64,000 bases of DNA, from the NCBI RefSeq assembly GCF_004121075.1, contig NZ_RHLN01000010.1, forward strand, positions 31,150 through 95,149, read 5' to 3'. Shown here piece after piece: positions 28,863 to 39,377 of this stretch. A program made the position numbers and the translations under genes. Under the pieces are notes generated by a model. The model searched no databases and was not told the DNA's origin. It saw only the letters and a list, made by a program, of their open reading frames with translations. The DNA is from Lutibacter sp. HS1-25 (GTDB lineage Bacteria; Bacteroidota; Bacteroidia; Flavobacteriales; Flavobacteriaceae). Each line of letters begins with the position of its first letter. Position 1 is the stretch's first letter.

Positions 28863-29837
28863 ATGTTAAAGCAATTTCACATAGCATCTGTATTTTTGTT
28901 GATTTTGCTGTCGACAGTAAGTTGTATTCATAAAAAAAAGACGATTGAAGTTAATGTCAATCAGCAAGAAATAGCTAATAAAAAGGATATTAATAATCCT
29001 GTAATTCGTCATATACGTACTGCAGATCCTTCAGCGCATGTTTGGAAAGATGGTAAAGTATGGATGTATACATCACACGATATGGAAGATGCTACATTCT
29101 ACGACTCAATGGATGGTTACCACGCATTTTCTTCAACAGATATGGTAAATTGGAAAGACCATGGAGAGGTGCTTCATTCTAGAGACATTCCTTGGGGTGT
29201 TGGTGGATGGATGTGGGCGCCAACAGCTATTTATAAAAATAACAAATACTACTTACTATATCCTCATTCTGTAAAAGGAGTAAAAGATGATATGCGTTGT
29301 GGTGTTGCTGTTAGTGATGTACCAGAAGGACCTTTTAAATATTTGGGTTGGATAAAAGGTGTTGAAGGGCAATGGTTAGATCCATGTGTTTTTACCGATG
29401 ATGATGGAAAAACCTATTTATATTGGGGTGTTAGAGAGCCAAAAGTAGCTCTACTAAAAGACAACCTTTTAGAATTGGCAGAAACCCCAAGAACCATTGA
29501 GTATGGAAGTGATAATTTTTTTGAAGCTAGTTATATGCACACGCAAAATGGGAACTATTATTTTTCATACAACGCTGGTTTAGGAGGTTTTTATGCTATG
29601 GGAGACAGTCCGTATGGACCCTTTGAATATAAAGGAGGTATCAACCCTAAGCAAAGACAAGACCATCATTCTATAGTTGAATATAAAGGGCAAAACTATT
29701 TCTTTTATCATGTACAAGATTGGAATGGCGGTACAAAATATAGAAGAAATACTTGTATAGAGTATTTGTATTATAATGAAGATGGAACAATTAAAGAAAT
29801 TTATGCAACCAAAACAGGTGTTAAAAAAGTTAAATAA
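28863..29837 (+). CDS. GH43-family glycosidase, lipoprotein
   Basis: A 324-residue lipoprotein (TVSC, Cys21), two bases after the second GH78 stop. The five-bladed propeller of GH43 is seen from HIRTADPSAHVWKDG (catalytic base candidate Asp55), through MWAPTAIYKNNKYYLLYP, WLDPCVFTDDDGKTYLYWG (pKa-modulating Asp) and FFEASYMH (general acid Glu), to RQDHHSIVEYKGQNYFFYH. GH43 enzymes are beta-xylosidases, arabinofuranosidases and related exo-acting enzymes; in an ulvan locus, release of xylose is the most reasonable role. It sits between the rhamnosidases and two sulfatases in the same operon. Confidence 0.92.
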   Translation: MLKQFHIASVFLLILLSTVSCIHKKKTIEVNVNQQEIANKKDINNPVIRHIRTADPSAHVWKDGKVWMYTSHDMEDATFYDSMDGYHAFSSTDMVNWKDHGEVLHSRDIPWGVGGWMWAPTAIYKNNKYYLLYPHSVKGVKDDMRCGVAVSDVPEGPFKYLGWIKGVEGQWLDPCVFTDDDGKTYLYWGVREPKVALLKDNLLELAETPRTIEYGSDNFFEASYMHTQNGNYYFSYNAGLGGFYAMGDSPYGPFEYKGGINPKQRQDHHSIVEYKGQNYFFYHVQDWNGGTKYRRNTCIEYLYYNEDGTIKEIYATKTGVKKVK

Positions 29838-29857
29838 AAACTAATTAAATATAATAA

Positions 29858-31339
29858 ATGAGAAGAAATAAACTACTAAGTATATTATTGTTGGGTTTTA
29901 CAACGCTAGTCTGTTGTCAGGAATTAAAAAAAACTGAAAAGTCGGTAACGCAAAAAAAGCCCAATGTAGTCTATATTTTAACCGATCAGTGGAGAGGTTC
30001 AGCTTTAGGTTATGCAGGTGATCCAAATGTAAAAACACCTAATCTTGATAATTTTGCAAAAGAGGCGGTAAATTTTACAAATGCGGTTTCTGTAACTCCT
30101 GTTTGTACACCGCACCGTGCAGCATTACTTACCGGTAGGTTTCCTACTTCAACAGGAATGTTTTTAAACGATATTTATTTGCCTAGTGAAGAATTGTGTA
30201 TGGCTGAAATTTTTAAGGCTGAAGGTTATAACACTGCTTATTGGGGAAAATGGCATTTAGATGGTCATGGTAGGGAAAATAATGTAGAGCCAGCAAGACG
30301 TCAAGGTTTTGATTATTGGAAAGGTGCCGAGTGCGATCATAATTATAACAAAGAGCATTATTATGCAAATAATGATCCTGAAAAAAAGTATTGGGAAGGT
30401 TATTCTCCATTTTCAATAGTTAAAGATGCTAACGACTATATAAGTGCACATGCAAATGATGATAATCCCTTTTTAATGGTTGTTTCTATTGCAACACCGC
30501 ATTACCCTCATGATAGTGCACCTCAAAAATATAAAGATATGTACCCGCTTGAAAGTATCAAATTGGCTCCAAATGTTTCGGATCAATGGAAAGAAAGATC
30601 TTTAAAGGAGTTACAAGGGTATTATGCACATTGTACAGCTACAGATGAAGCTATTGGAACGGTATTGGATAAAATTAAAGAATTGAATTTAACTGAAAAT
30701 ACAATCATTGTTTTTTCTTCAGATCACGGAGAAATGATGGGTGCTCAAAACGTAAAACCTTTTGTAAAACAATTGGCTTGGGATGAGTCTATTAGAGTTC
30801 CTTTTTTAATTAGTTACCCATCAATTGGTGTAAATAAAGGAGCTGTGGTAAATGCACCTATCAATACACCAGACATACTTCCTTCATTATTAGGTTTGGC
30901 TAATATTAAAATTCCAGCAACTGTTGAAGGAGAAAATATTGCTACATTAATTAAAAATCCAGACCCAAATGCTGATCGTGCAGCTTTGATAATGAATGTG
31001 GCTCCTTTTGGTGGAAATTATAATGATTCTGAATACAGAGCTATAAGAACAAAACAATATACCTATGCTCGCACTCCAAAAGGTGCTAGTATGCTTTTTG
31101 ATAATTTAAGCGATCCTTATCAAATGAACAATTTATTGGATAAACCTGAGGTTAAGGAAATTCAACAAGATTTAGATACAAAATTAAATGCCGCTTTACA
31201 AAGTATAGGAGACGAATTTAAAACAAGAGATTACTACCTTAAAAAGTGGAATTATACACTTGATGAAAAAAAGCATGCAGTTGATTGGTGGAGTTGGGGA
31301 AAAGGTGAAGGAGTTTTGCAATCGCCAATAATGAAATAA
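29858..31339 (+). CDS. S1-family sulfatase (CTPHR active-site variant)
   Basis: A 493-residue exported sulfatase. The N-terminus (LLLGFTTLVCCQE) may be a lipoprotein signal but the lipobox is atypical. KPNVVYILTDQWRGSALGY gives the metal site, VCTPHRAALLTGRFP is the signature with FGly precursor Cys83, and VFSSDHGEMMGAQ the second metal site. His replaces the usual Ser in the signature while Cys, Pro and Arg are kept. The AYWGKWHLDGHG segment is typical. It lies 20 bases after the GH43 gene and 23 bases before another sulfatase. The sulfate position removed is unknown. Confidence 0.92.
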   Translation: MRRNKLLSILLLGFTTLVCCQELKKTEKSVTQKKPNVVYILTDQWRGSALGYAGDPNVKTPNLDNFAKEAVNFTNAVSVTPVCTPHRAALLTGRFPTSTGMFLNDIYLPSEELCMAEIFKAEGYNTAYWGKWHLDGHGRENNVEPARRQGFDYWKGAECDHNYNKEHYYANNDPEKKYWEGYSPFSIVKDANDYISAHANDDNPFLMVVSIATPHYPHDSAPQKYKDMYPLESIKLAPNVSDQWKERSLKELQGYYAHCTATDEAIGTVLDKIKELNLTENTIIVFSSDHGEMMGAQNVKPFVKQLAWDESIRVPFLISYPSIGVNKGAVVNAPINTPDILPSLLGLANIKIPATVEGENIATLIKNPDPNADRAALIMNVAPFGGNYNDSEYRAIRTKQYTYARTPKGASMLFDNLSDPYQMNNLLDKPEVKEIQQDLDTKLNAALQSIGDEFKTRDYYLKKWNYTLDEKKHAVDWWSWGKGEGVLQSPIMK

Positions 31340-31362
31340 AAATCTAAAAATAATTTAAAATA

Positions 31363-32958
31363 ATGTCACAGAAATTAATCATTTTTACTACAGTTATACT
31401 ATTCGTTTTTGGAGCTTGTAATATCAAAAAAGCAAACAAAAAAGAAATTGAAAAACCGAAGCCTAATATTCTTTTCATAGTAGCTGATGATTTGGGTTAT
31501 TCAGATCTAAGTTTTATGGGGAGTAAATACTACGAAACACCTAATATAGATAAAATCGCTGCTAACGGAATGGTATTTACCAATGGGTATGCAGGTTGCC
31601 AAGTATGTAGCCCGTCACGAGCAACATTGTTAACAGGTCAGTTTACAGCAAGGCACGGAGTTACAGATTGGATTGGCGCTCCCGAAGGTGAAGATTGGCG
31701 TGCAAAAAACCGCTACACTAAAGTACTTCCGGCTACATACAAACATCATATAGATACCAACACGGTAACATTGCCAATGGCTTTGAGAAATGCAGGATAT
31801 ACAACTTTTTTTGCAGGAAAATGGCATTTGGGAGACGAAGGTTTTTATCCTGAAAATTATGGATTTGATATTAACAAAGGAGGTTACCATAAAGGGGGTC
31901 CTGCAGGTGGTTATTTTGCGCCTTTCAACAATCCTAAATTAGAAAATCACCAAGCTGGTGAAAACCTTTCTATGCGGTTGGCAGAAGAAACAATCAACTT
32001 TATGAAAGCTTCAAAAGACAAACCATTTTTAGCGTATTTGTCTTTTTACGCGGTACATGGTCCTATTGAAACTTCAAAAGAAAAGTGGGAAAAATACAGA
32101 GACAAAGCTATTGAAATGGGGGTACCTGAAAAAGGTTTTGAAGAAGGTGATTTATTGCCTATGCGAAAATATCAAGACAATCCTGTTTATGGAGGTTTAG
32201 TTGAGACAATGGATGATGCTGTTGGAATGGTTTTAAACGCACTTAAAGAAACAGGTTTAGATAAAAATACCATCGTTATTTTTACTTCAGACAATGGAGG
32301 GGTAACTTCCGGAGATAACTATTCTACCAATAATCTTCCGTTAAAAGGCGGTAAAGGTTATCAGTGGGAAGGCGGTATAAGGATTCCGTATGTTGTTAGC
32401 GTTCCTTGGATGCATCAACAAGCTGAAAAAAGCAATATTCCTGTTGCAGGAAGCGACTTTTTTCCAACAATACTAGACCTTGCAGGTGTGCCTTTGCCTT
32501 CAAATGCGCAGATAGATGGTAAAAGTATTGTTCCCGTTTTAAAAGGAAATACACTGGAAGAACGCCCTTTATATTGGCATTATCCGCATTATGGAAACCA
32601 AGGTGGAAGACCAGTTTCTATAATGAGAAATGGAGATTGGAAACTCATTCATTTTTGGGAAGATGGGCACAATGAATTATATAATTTAGTTAAAGATATT
32701 CATGAAGATAACGACTTAGCCAAACTTCAACCAGAGAGAACAGCGGAAATGTCTCACGCATTGCTAAATTGGTTAGAAGAAGTTGGGGCAAAATATCCTC
32801 AACAAGATCCACTTTACGATGCAATAAAAGAAAATGAAGCCATTACAAATAAGAAGAATAACATGTTTAACTATCACGAGACGCTTCGTAAAGATATGTT
32901 ACGTAAAGATTGGCAACCTAATAAAACCTGGTGGGGAAGTATTCAAACCGTAGACTAG
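31363..32958 (+). CDS. S1-family sulfatase, arylsulfatase A-like lipoprotein
   Basis: A 531-residue lipoprotein (FGAC, Cys19). KPNILFIVADDLGYSDLSFM, signature CSPSRATLLTGQ (FGly precursor Cys82), FAGKWHLGDEGFYPE and IVIFTSDNGGVTSGDNYSTN place it in the arylsulfatase A-like branch of S1 (S1_16-like). It is the last gene of the operon starting at motif site 5; a 159-base gap with motif site 6 follows. Lipidation suggests it acts in the periplasm or at the surface on oligosaccharides. Confidence 0.93.
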   Translation: MSQKLIIFTTVILFVFGACNIKKANKKEIEKPKPNILFIVADDLGYSDLSFMGSKYYETPNIDKIAANGMVFTNGYAGCQVCSPSRATLLTGQFTARHGVTDWIGAPEGEDWRAKNRYTKVLPATYKHHIDTNTVTLPMALRNAGYTTFFAGKWHLGDEGFYPENYGFDINKGGYHKGGPAGGYFAPFNNPKLENHQAGENLSMRLAEETINFMKASKDKPFLAYLSFYAVHGPIETSKEKWEKYRDKAIEMGVPEKGFEEGDLLPMRKYQDNPVYGGLVETMDDAVGMVLNALKETGLDKNTIVIFTSDNGGVTSGDNYSTNNLPLKGGKGYQWEGGIRIPYVVSVPWMHQQAEKSNIPVAGSDFFPTILDLAGVPLPSNAQIDGKSIVPVLKGNTLEERPLYWHYPHYGNQGGRPVSIMRNGDWKLIHFWEDGHNELYNLVKDIHEDNDLAKLQPERTAEMSHALLNWLEEVGAKYPQQDPLYDAIKENEAITNKKNNMFNYHETLRKDMLRKDWQPNKTWWGSIQTVD

Positions 32959-33037
32959 TGTTTTTAAACTTTTTTCAGATTATGAGTAAATATCCTTGAT
33001 GTATTTATTAACAGGTTGGCTATATACTTGTAGCCGT

Positions 33038-33078
33038 ATAGTACAGGATGCAATTATTCATAAATTCAATTATGTTTA
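33038..33078 (+). promoter_or_regulatory. PUL motif site 6 with -7 box
   Basis: ATAGTACAGGATGC (33038-33051), preceded by CCGT as at site 7, is followed after 19 bases by TATGTTTA (33071-33078). The motif ends 66 bases before the GH2 start at 33118 and should start the 21-kb operon up to 54074. Confidence 0.75.
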
Positions 33079-33117
33079 ATGCCTGTTTAAAGATATGATA
33101 AAATAAAAACAAAAAAT

Positions 33118-35811
33118 ATGCAAAACCGCTTATTATTTATTACAACATTTTTAATAACTGCCTTTTATAGTCAGTTAAATGCTCAATTAAAATATACAAT
33201 TAACGAATCTTGGTATTTTATTAAAGACAATTCCATACAAGATATCAATCAATTTAATTCGCAAAAAGACAAAGCCGAATTGGTTGATATTCCACATACT
33301 TGGAATGTTGAAGATGTGACTGATGAAGAAGAAGGTTTTTATCGTGGAGCAGGATGGTATACCAAAGAAGTAAAAATTCCAACTTCATTTAGTGAAAAAG
33401 AAGTATTTCTTTTCTTTGAAGGCGTGGCAACTGCAGCTGAAGTGTATGTAAATAACAAATTAGCCAGCACACATATCGGTGGTTTTACACGTTTTGTAGT
33501 GCCTATTTCAGACTATATAAAATTTGACAAAGCAACGGAGTTTACAACGTTTAATGTTACAGTTAAAGCAGACAATTCATACAATGAAGATTGGCCAGCA
33601 TTGCACGCCGATTTTACTTTTTTTGGTGGAATGTATCGTGATGTAAATTTGGTAGTCAGAGAAAAAATTCACTTTAATATTGAAGACGATGCAGCCAATG
33701 GTGTTTTTATAACTACACCAAAAGTTTCTGCTGAAAGCGGAGATGTAAACTTAAAGGTGAAGATTCAAAATGATGAAACTTCAGCTAAAAAAGTAAAACT
33801 GGTAACAAAAATTTATGGTCCAAACCAAGAATTGGTGCAAGAAAAAACGGCTTCATTGAAATTAAAAGCAGGTATTTCTAATGAATTCAACTTAGCAATG
33901 AAACCAGTTTCAAATCCACAATTATGGTCAACAGATTCACCTAATTTGTACAAAGTTGTTTGTGAAATTTACGATGCAAAAACAAATCAAAAATTAGATG
34001 AATCGGCAAATCCTTTAGGTTTCCGTTGGTTTAAGTTTGATGTAGATAAAGGTTTCTTTTTAAATGGAGAATACTTAAAATTAATTGGCACCAACCGTCA
34101 CCAAGATTATAAAGATATTAGCAATGCGGTTCCTGATCATATTCATGTTGAAGATGTTTTGTTGATGAAAGCGATGGGAAGTAATTTTTTACGTATTGCA
34201 CATTATCCGCAAGATCCTATTATTCTTGAGCTATGTGACAGATTAGGTATTATTACAACAGTTGAAACGCCAATTATTGATACAGTTACCGAAAGTGAAG
34301 GGTTTACAAAAAACTGTTTAAGTGCGCAATTGGAAATGATTCGTCAAAATTACAATCACCCAAGTTTAGTTATTTGGGCATATATGAATGAAATTATTTT
34401 GCATCCTAAATTTACGGATGATAAAGAGCGTTACAAGATTTATACAGATTATATTGTTGAATTGGCACAAAAAATTGAAGATTTAACACGTGCTGAAGAT
34501 CCATACAGATATACAATGATTCCTAATCACAACAGTGTAGAACGTTATAGTGAAGCGGGCTTGACAGATGTTCCTATGATTGTTGGTTGGAATATTTACA
34601 ATGGATGGTATGGTGGTTCATATACATTGCTTCCAGAGAGAATTGAAGCAATGCGAGCTAAAGTAAAAAAACCAATGATTATTACAGAGTACGGTGCAGG
34701 AGTTGATCCAAGACTACACACTTTGTATCCAACACGTTTTGATTTTACACAAGAATATGGTGTTGAGTATCATAAATACTATTTAGAATACTTTGCAAAA
34801 AACGATTTTATTGCAGGAGCAAATGTTTGGAATTATGCCGATTTTAATTCTGAAGGACGCGTTGATGCGGTTCAAAGTATCAATAACAAAGGATTGGTTA
34901 CTTTAGATCGTACACCAAAAGAAGTATTTTACTTTTATCAGGCTTCTTTGTTAAAAGAACCATTTTTAGCCATTGCTACCAAAACTTGGGGGCAACGTAC
35001 GTATGTTGAAGACAAAGATGGATTGGGTATTTCAACAATGCCTGTTCAAATTTTCTCTAACCAAAATGAAATTGAATTATTGTTAAATGGTAAAAGTCTT
35101 GGTGTAAAAAAAGTAGTAGATAAAATTGCTGTTTTTGAAGTGCCTTTTGTAGATGGTATCAATCAATTAGTCGCTAAAAGTACAAACGGAATTTATCTAG
35201 AAGATTTTTCAGCCATTCGTATCAATGTACTTCCAATTTCATTAAAGAATTTCCCTGCTAGTGGAATCTCAATCAATGTTGGAGATCAACGTTTCTTTTA
35301 CGATGATCAAATTAAACAAGCTTGGATGTTTGATAGAGCTTATACAAAAGGAAGCTGGGGGCATATTGGAGGTGAGCCTTACGTAAGACCAGCAAAAAAC
35401 GTACAACAACCTTATGGAGCTAAGCAAACTATAAAAGGAACTAAAAATGATCCGCTTTATCAAACCCAATTAAAAGGCATAGAGCAATACCGTTTTGATG
35501 TACCTGCAGGTGTTTATGAAATAAAGCTTCATTTTGCAGAATTGGAAGGTACAGCAGTCAAACATTTACCATATGATTTAAGTGAAGAAATCTCAGAAGT
35601 AGCAAAAATTACTAATCGTACTTTTTCTGTGATTATCAACAATAAAAAAGTAATTGATAAAATTGATTTATTAGGGCAGTATGGAGAATATAGAGCTGTA
35701 AAAATTAAATCAGAAGTAAGTGTAAAATACGGAGAGCCATTAATTGTTGATTTCAAAAAAATTGTTGGGGAGCCAGTTTTAAATGCTATTGAAATTTATA
35801 AGAAATTATAA
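33118..35811 (+). CDS. GH2-family beta-glycosidase with C-terminal malectin-like domain
   Basis: An 897-residue exported protein (signal ends LNAQ). GH2 architecture: jelly-roll sugar-binding domain (VDIPHTWNVEDV, FFEGVATAAEVYVNNK), Ig-like domain, then the TIM barrel with acid/base Glu425 in AYMNEI and nucleophile Glu524 in IITEYGAG. A following Ig-like domain contains IELLLNGKSLG. The last 180 or so residues (INVGDQRFFYDDQ, YEIKLHFAELEG, LNAIEIYKKL) form a malectin-like carbohydrate-binding domain. It could be a beta-galactosidase, beta-glucuronidase or another specificity; GH2 enzymes are known in ulvan PULs. It is the first gene after motif site 6. Confidence 0.92.
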   Translation: MQNRLLFITTFLITAFYSQLNAQLKYTINESWYFIKDNSIQDINQFNSQKDKAELVDIPHTWNVEDVTDEEEGFYRGAGWYTKEVKIPTSFSEKEVFLFFEGVATAAEVYVNNKLASTHIGGFTRFVVPISDYIKFDKATEFTTFNVTVKADNSYNEDWPALHADFTFFGGMYRDVNLVVREKIHFNIEDDAANGVFITTPKVSAESGDVNLKVKIQNDETSAKKVKLVTKIYGPNQELVQEKTASLKLKAGISNEFNLAMKPVSNPQLWSTDSPNLYKVVCEIYDAKTNQKLDESANPLGFRWFKFDVDKGFFLNGEYLKLIGTNRHQDYKDISNAVPDHIHVEDVLLMKAMGSNFLRIAHYPQDPIILELCDRLGIITTVETPIIDTVTESEGFTKNCLSAQLEMIRQNYNHPSLVIWAYMNEIILHPKFTDDKERYKIYTDYIVELAQKIEDLTRAEDPYRYTMIPNHNSVERYSEAGLTDVPMIVGWNIYNGWYGGSYTLLPERIEAMRAKVKKPMIITEYGAGVDPRLHTLYPTRFDFTQEYGVEYHKYYLEYFAKNDFIAGANVWNYADFNSEGRVDAVQSINNKGLVTLDRTPKEVFYFYQASLLKEPFLAIATKTWGQRTYVEDKDGLGISTMPVQIFSNQNEIELLLNGKSLGVKKVVDKIAVFEVPFVDGINQLVAKSTNGIYLEDFSAIRINVLPISLKNFPASGISINVGDQRFFYDDQIKQAWMFDRAYTKGSWGHIGGEPYVRPAKNVQQPYGAKQTIKGTKNDPLYQTQLKGIEQYRFDVPAGVYEIKLHFAELEGTAVKHLPYDLSEEISEVAKITNRTFSVIINNKKVIDKIDLLGQYGEYRAVKIKSEVSVKYGEPLIVDFKKIVGEPVLNAIEIYKKL

Positions 35812-35897
35812 TAGCAAAATGCAAAATAAATATTATTGAAGCAATTTTAGAGTGCTATATCTATTAAAAATAAGTAAATCAAACACAAATAAACTTA

Positions 35898-38800
35898 ATG
35901 AACTTAAAAAATACATTACTAATATTATTTTTATTTAAAATAATGTTATTGTCTGCACAATCTTTGCAGCATCCGGTTATTTGGACAACTCCAGCTGAAA
36001 AAACGGATGTGTTGGCTAAAATTCAAAATTACGATTGGGCAAGTAGCATTGTTACAAAGGCTAAAGGAACTATTGAGTCTAAAGTAAATACGCATATTAC
36101 AAATCCGCTTACAATTCTTAATACAATACCAGCATTAGCTGCAGATGATAATTTATCTGAATCAGCGGCTAGTTCTGCCAATGCAGGTCACGCTAAGGTA
36201 CTTAATTACGCATCTTATGCCGCAATGGTGTATTATGTAACCGGAGAAGAAAAATATGCTCAGTTTGCTGCAGATATTTTATGGTATTATATAGAAGCGC
36301 TTAACACAAGAATTCCTAGTAATACAGCTATAAGTGGTAATGATTTTTACGACCCTCGTTGTAGTTATGCCCAATTTGCGATTGCTTATGACTTTATGGT
36401 GAATTACTTAAAAACACCAGGTACAGAAGTGTATAGTAAATCCCAAGGTAAAAAAATTACATTTGATAATGTAAAGGCACAAAAAGCAGTTTATAACATC
36501 GCCATGAATGCATTGCATGAACATGGAGGTACTGATACTAAATACGGACAAACAGTAAGCAATCACCCTATCTTAAGAGCACCTGGTGTATTGTTTAGTA
36601 TTCTTTGTGTTGAAGATGATACCGAAAGAGAACGAATGTTTAATGTATTTTGGAATGTAGGTACAAAAGAACAGAATTCGTTTACAAAAAGCATTTTACC
36701 AATGTTTGGCGAACAGGGTATTTGGCCTGAAGCTGTTAGTTATAGTTTTATGCAGAACGTTACATTAGTGTTGAATATAGTTGATAGATTAAAGCCGGAA
36801 TTAAATGTTATGAATAATAACATGCAAATTTTGGATGGAAATTTTTTATTTGACAATCTAAGAATGCCAAACAGGCGTTTTGTGCGTTATGGAGATTCTC
36901 ATAGAGATATTGATAAAACTTCTGAAATATATAGGTATACTTTAAATTTAGCTACTAGAAGAAATTATACTAATTATATTGACAAAGCAAAAGTTGCTTT
37001 AAAACAAGGTTATGATGCTGAAGGTGGGTATAACCCTATTGTTCCAATAACCTCTTTTGACAATTATAGAGCTTTTGATCAATTATTTTGGGGTGTTGAT
37101 ATTCCTGTGATAAGTGGAGCAATCGACTTTCAAAAACCAACGGTTGTTGTTAAACATGCTGGCGTTGCATTACAACGTAATTATGTTGAAGCGAACAATG
37201 AAGATTATGGACTTTGTGGTATTATAGGAGGTGCGCATTATGTGCATTCTCATGTTACAGGTATAACTATGGAACTGTATGGTGCTGGTTATATAATGTC
37301 GGCCAATGCCGGATTACCAAAAACACTTGCTGAAAGATCACAGCCAGAACATGAAAATTACTTTTGGAGACATGCAGGTAACAATACAATGATTGTAAAT
37401 GGAAAAACACATGGTATTCAGCCTGGTTCATGGAATACAGATTCTTATTTATGGATGAATACTACTGTAAATGTTGCTGCTGAACCAAAACATTTAGAAG
37501 ATCCTATCAACCCAAATTTTAGTTTTGCCACTCAATTTTTAGATGATAAAGTAAATAATGAACAATCTAAACGTACATTAAGTACCATAAGAACAAGTGA
37601 AACTACGGGTTACTATTTTGATATGTTTCGTTCTAAATCATTGGGAACAAATAATTTTCACGATTATATCTACCATAATTTAGGTGACGCAACAAATGTT
37701 ATGACAATGGATGGAACTCCATTGCCTGTTTCGCCAACAACCAGATATCAAAATGATATAGGAGATTTTCAAAAATCACCAGGTTGGCGATTTTTTGAAA
37801 ATACCAACGTAACAGCATCAACCAATGCTGCCATTCAAGTGCGTTTTGATTTAAACGAAACCAATACCTATATGAATATGTTTGCTCCTGCAGGTGTAAA
37901 CCGTGAATATACAAAAGCGCTTGGACCTGCAACTCGTGAAGCAAAAGGTGGTTATATCAATAAAAAAACACAAATTGTTGCGATCAGACAACAAGGCGAG
38001 GCTTGGAACTCGCCTTATGTGCATATTTTTGAACCTTCTAAATCTACAAATACCAGCGTTAAGTCTGTAGAACATTTATACCGAGGTGGTGTTATTGTTG
38101 GTGCAAAGGTAAATAGTCAGGTTGGTGATAAAGTAATTACAGATTATGTAATTTGTCAGGAAGATGCCTCTAAAATTGTTAGTATACCTGAAGTCGGAAT
38201 TAATTTTACTGGTCATTTTGCTGTTGTGCGTTATGAGCAAATTTTAGATAAAGCTTATGTTACTTTGTATATTGGTGAAGGAACAAGTTTATCTTATGGC
38301 TCTTATTCTCTGCTGGCTGATGCAAATAAAAAAGGTCAGCGTGTAGTTGAAGTTACTGCAGATACAAGTAGAATAGTTGGGTTTAAAGATCTTTTAAATA
38401 ATCAGGTAATTGCAAAAGGTGCTAATTTAAATATTGAAGGAATTATTGGATCAGATTTTACAGAGGCTACATTGTATGTAAATGATGTAAATGTTGGAAC
38501 TAAAACAGGATCTTATGTTTGGTCTTCTGTTCCTGAGTTAACAAATATGATGGACTTATCATATTCGATTAAAATTGTAGCTAAGGATGCTCAAGGTTTA
38601 ACTGAAGAAAGTACGCTAACTGTTTTAACGCCAAATCAATGGGCTTATACCAATGATAATTTACCTCATCCAATTCCTGGTAGAATAGAATTTGAACATT
38701 ATGATAATGGAGGAATTGATATTGCTTACTGGGATAAATTAAATCAAAATAGCTCTTCATTTAGACCTGATGAAATGGTTGATATCAATACCGCAGGAAC

Positions 38801-39377
38801 ACAGGTGCGCGATATAAAATCAGGTGAATGGTTAGAGTTTACTATAGATGTGGCTCAATCAGGTAATTATAGTTTAGATGTAAATCATCAAACAAGACGA
38901 AGCCCAGCATTTAAACAACTTACGGTTTCTTTTCCAGATGAAAACATTACTTTTTTAAGTGATATTGTACTTACTAATACAGGGTCTGGAAGTTTTTTAA
39001 CTGAGACTATAGGTAATTTTGATTTAGAAGCAGGAACCCATGTGCTAAGGTTTAGTTTGTTAGATTACGGTTTTGATTTAGATTATTTTGAATTGAAGCT
39101 TAAAACATTGTCGGTTGACGATCCTATTAATTTTAAACAAAAAATAAAAATATATCCAAACCCAACAAATGGTTCATTTACAATTAAGACAGGTGAATCT
39201 GGTTGGGAAAATGTAAGTATTTTTAGTATGCTAGGTGTAAAAGTATATTCAAATAACTCTGGTCAAGAAAAACTTACTATTAATACAAAAGAGTATAATA
39301 TGAACAATGGCTTGTATCTTGTTGTAATCACAGATCAACAAGGAAATAGGTCTACACAAAAATTAATTGTTCAATAA
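35898..39377 (+). CDS. Secreted heparinase-fold polysaccharide lyase (PL40-like) with CBM6 and T9SS tail
   Basis: An 1159-residue protein with a signal peptide (ending LLSAQ). Residues of about 22-815 form the catalytic unit: an N-terminal alpha-barrel (YAAMVYYVTGEEKYAQFAAD, MFGEQGIWPEAVSYSF, FVRYGDSHRD) and a beta-sheet part with the heparinase II/III-like segment GGAHYVHSHVTGITMELYGA and HAGNNTMIVNG, containing candidate catalytic His and Tyr. After it come an Ig-like domain (about 855-920), a CBM6-like domain (about 930-1075, IEFEHYDNGGIDIAYWD) and a T9SS type A tail (about 1085-1159, IYPNPTNGSFTI). The fold and locus suggest an ulvan lyase of family PL40, secreted by the type IX system. 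A paralogue lacking the accessory domains lies at 47648. The family number is an inference. Confidence 0.72.
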   Translation: MNLKNTLLILFLFKIMLLSAQSLQHPVIWTTPAEKTDVLAKIQNYDWASSIVTKAKGTIESKVNTHITNPLTILNTIPALAADDNLSESAASSANAGHAKVLNYASYAAMVYYVTGEEKYAQFAADILWYYIEALNTRIPSNTAISGNDFYDPRCSYAQFAIAYDFMVNYLKTPGTEVYSKSQGKKITFDNVKAQKAVYNIAMNALHEHGGTDTKYGQTVSNHPILRAPGVLFSILCVEDDTERERMFNVFWNVGTKEQNSFTKSILPMFGEQGIWPEAVSYSFMQNVTLVLNIVDRLKPELNVMNNNMQILDGNFLFDNLRMPNRRFVRYGDSHRDIDKTSEIYRYTLNLATRRNYTNYIDKAKVALKQGYDAEGGYNPIVPITSFDNYRAFDQLFWGVDIPVISGAIDFQKPTVVVKHAGVALQRNYVEANNEDYGLCGIIGGAHYVHSHVTGITMELYGAGYIMSANAGLPKTLAERSQPEHENYFWRHAGNNTMIVNGKTHGIQPGSWNTDSYLWMNTTVNVAAEPKHLEDPINPNFSFATQFLDDKVNNEQSKRTLSTIRTSETTGYYFDMFRSKSLGTNNFHDYIYHNLGDATNVMTMDGTPLPVSPTTRYQNDIGDFQKSPGWRFFENTNVTASTNAAIQVRFDLNETNTYMNMFAPAGVNREYTKALGPATREAKGGYINKKTQIVAIRQQGEAWNSPYVHIFEPSKSTNTSVKSVEHLYRGGVIVGAKVNSQVGDKVITDYVICQEDASKIVSIPEVGINFTGHFAVVRYEQILDKAYVTLYIGEGTSLSYGSYSLLADANKKGQRVVEVTADTSRIVGFKDLLNNQVIAKGANLNIEGIIGSDFTEATLYVNDVNVGTKTGSYVWSSVPELTNMMDLSYSIKIVAKDAQGLTEESTLTVLTPNQWAYTNDNLPHPIPGRIEFEHYDNGGIDIAYWDKLNQNSSSFRPDEMVDINTAGTQVRDIKSGEWLEFTIDVAQSGNYSLDVNHQTRRSPAFKQLTVSFPDENITFLSDIVLTNTGSGSFLTETIGNFDLEAGTHVLRFSLLDYGFDLDYFELKLKTLSVDDPINFKQKIKIYPNPTNGSFTIKTGESGWENVSIFSMLGVKVYSNNSGQEKLTINTKEYNMNNGLYLVVITDQQGNRSTQKLIVQ

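Noticed and set aside
31787..31800. GAAATGCAGGATAT, a partial match to the regulatory motif
   Set aside because: It lies inside a sulfatase coding sequence, lacks the AGT part, and there is no TA-type box 19 bases downstream.
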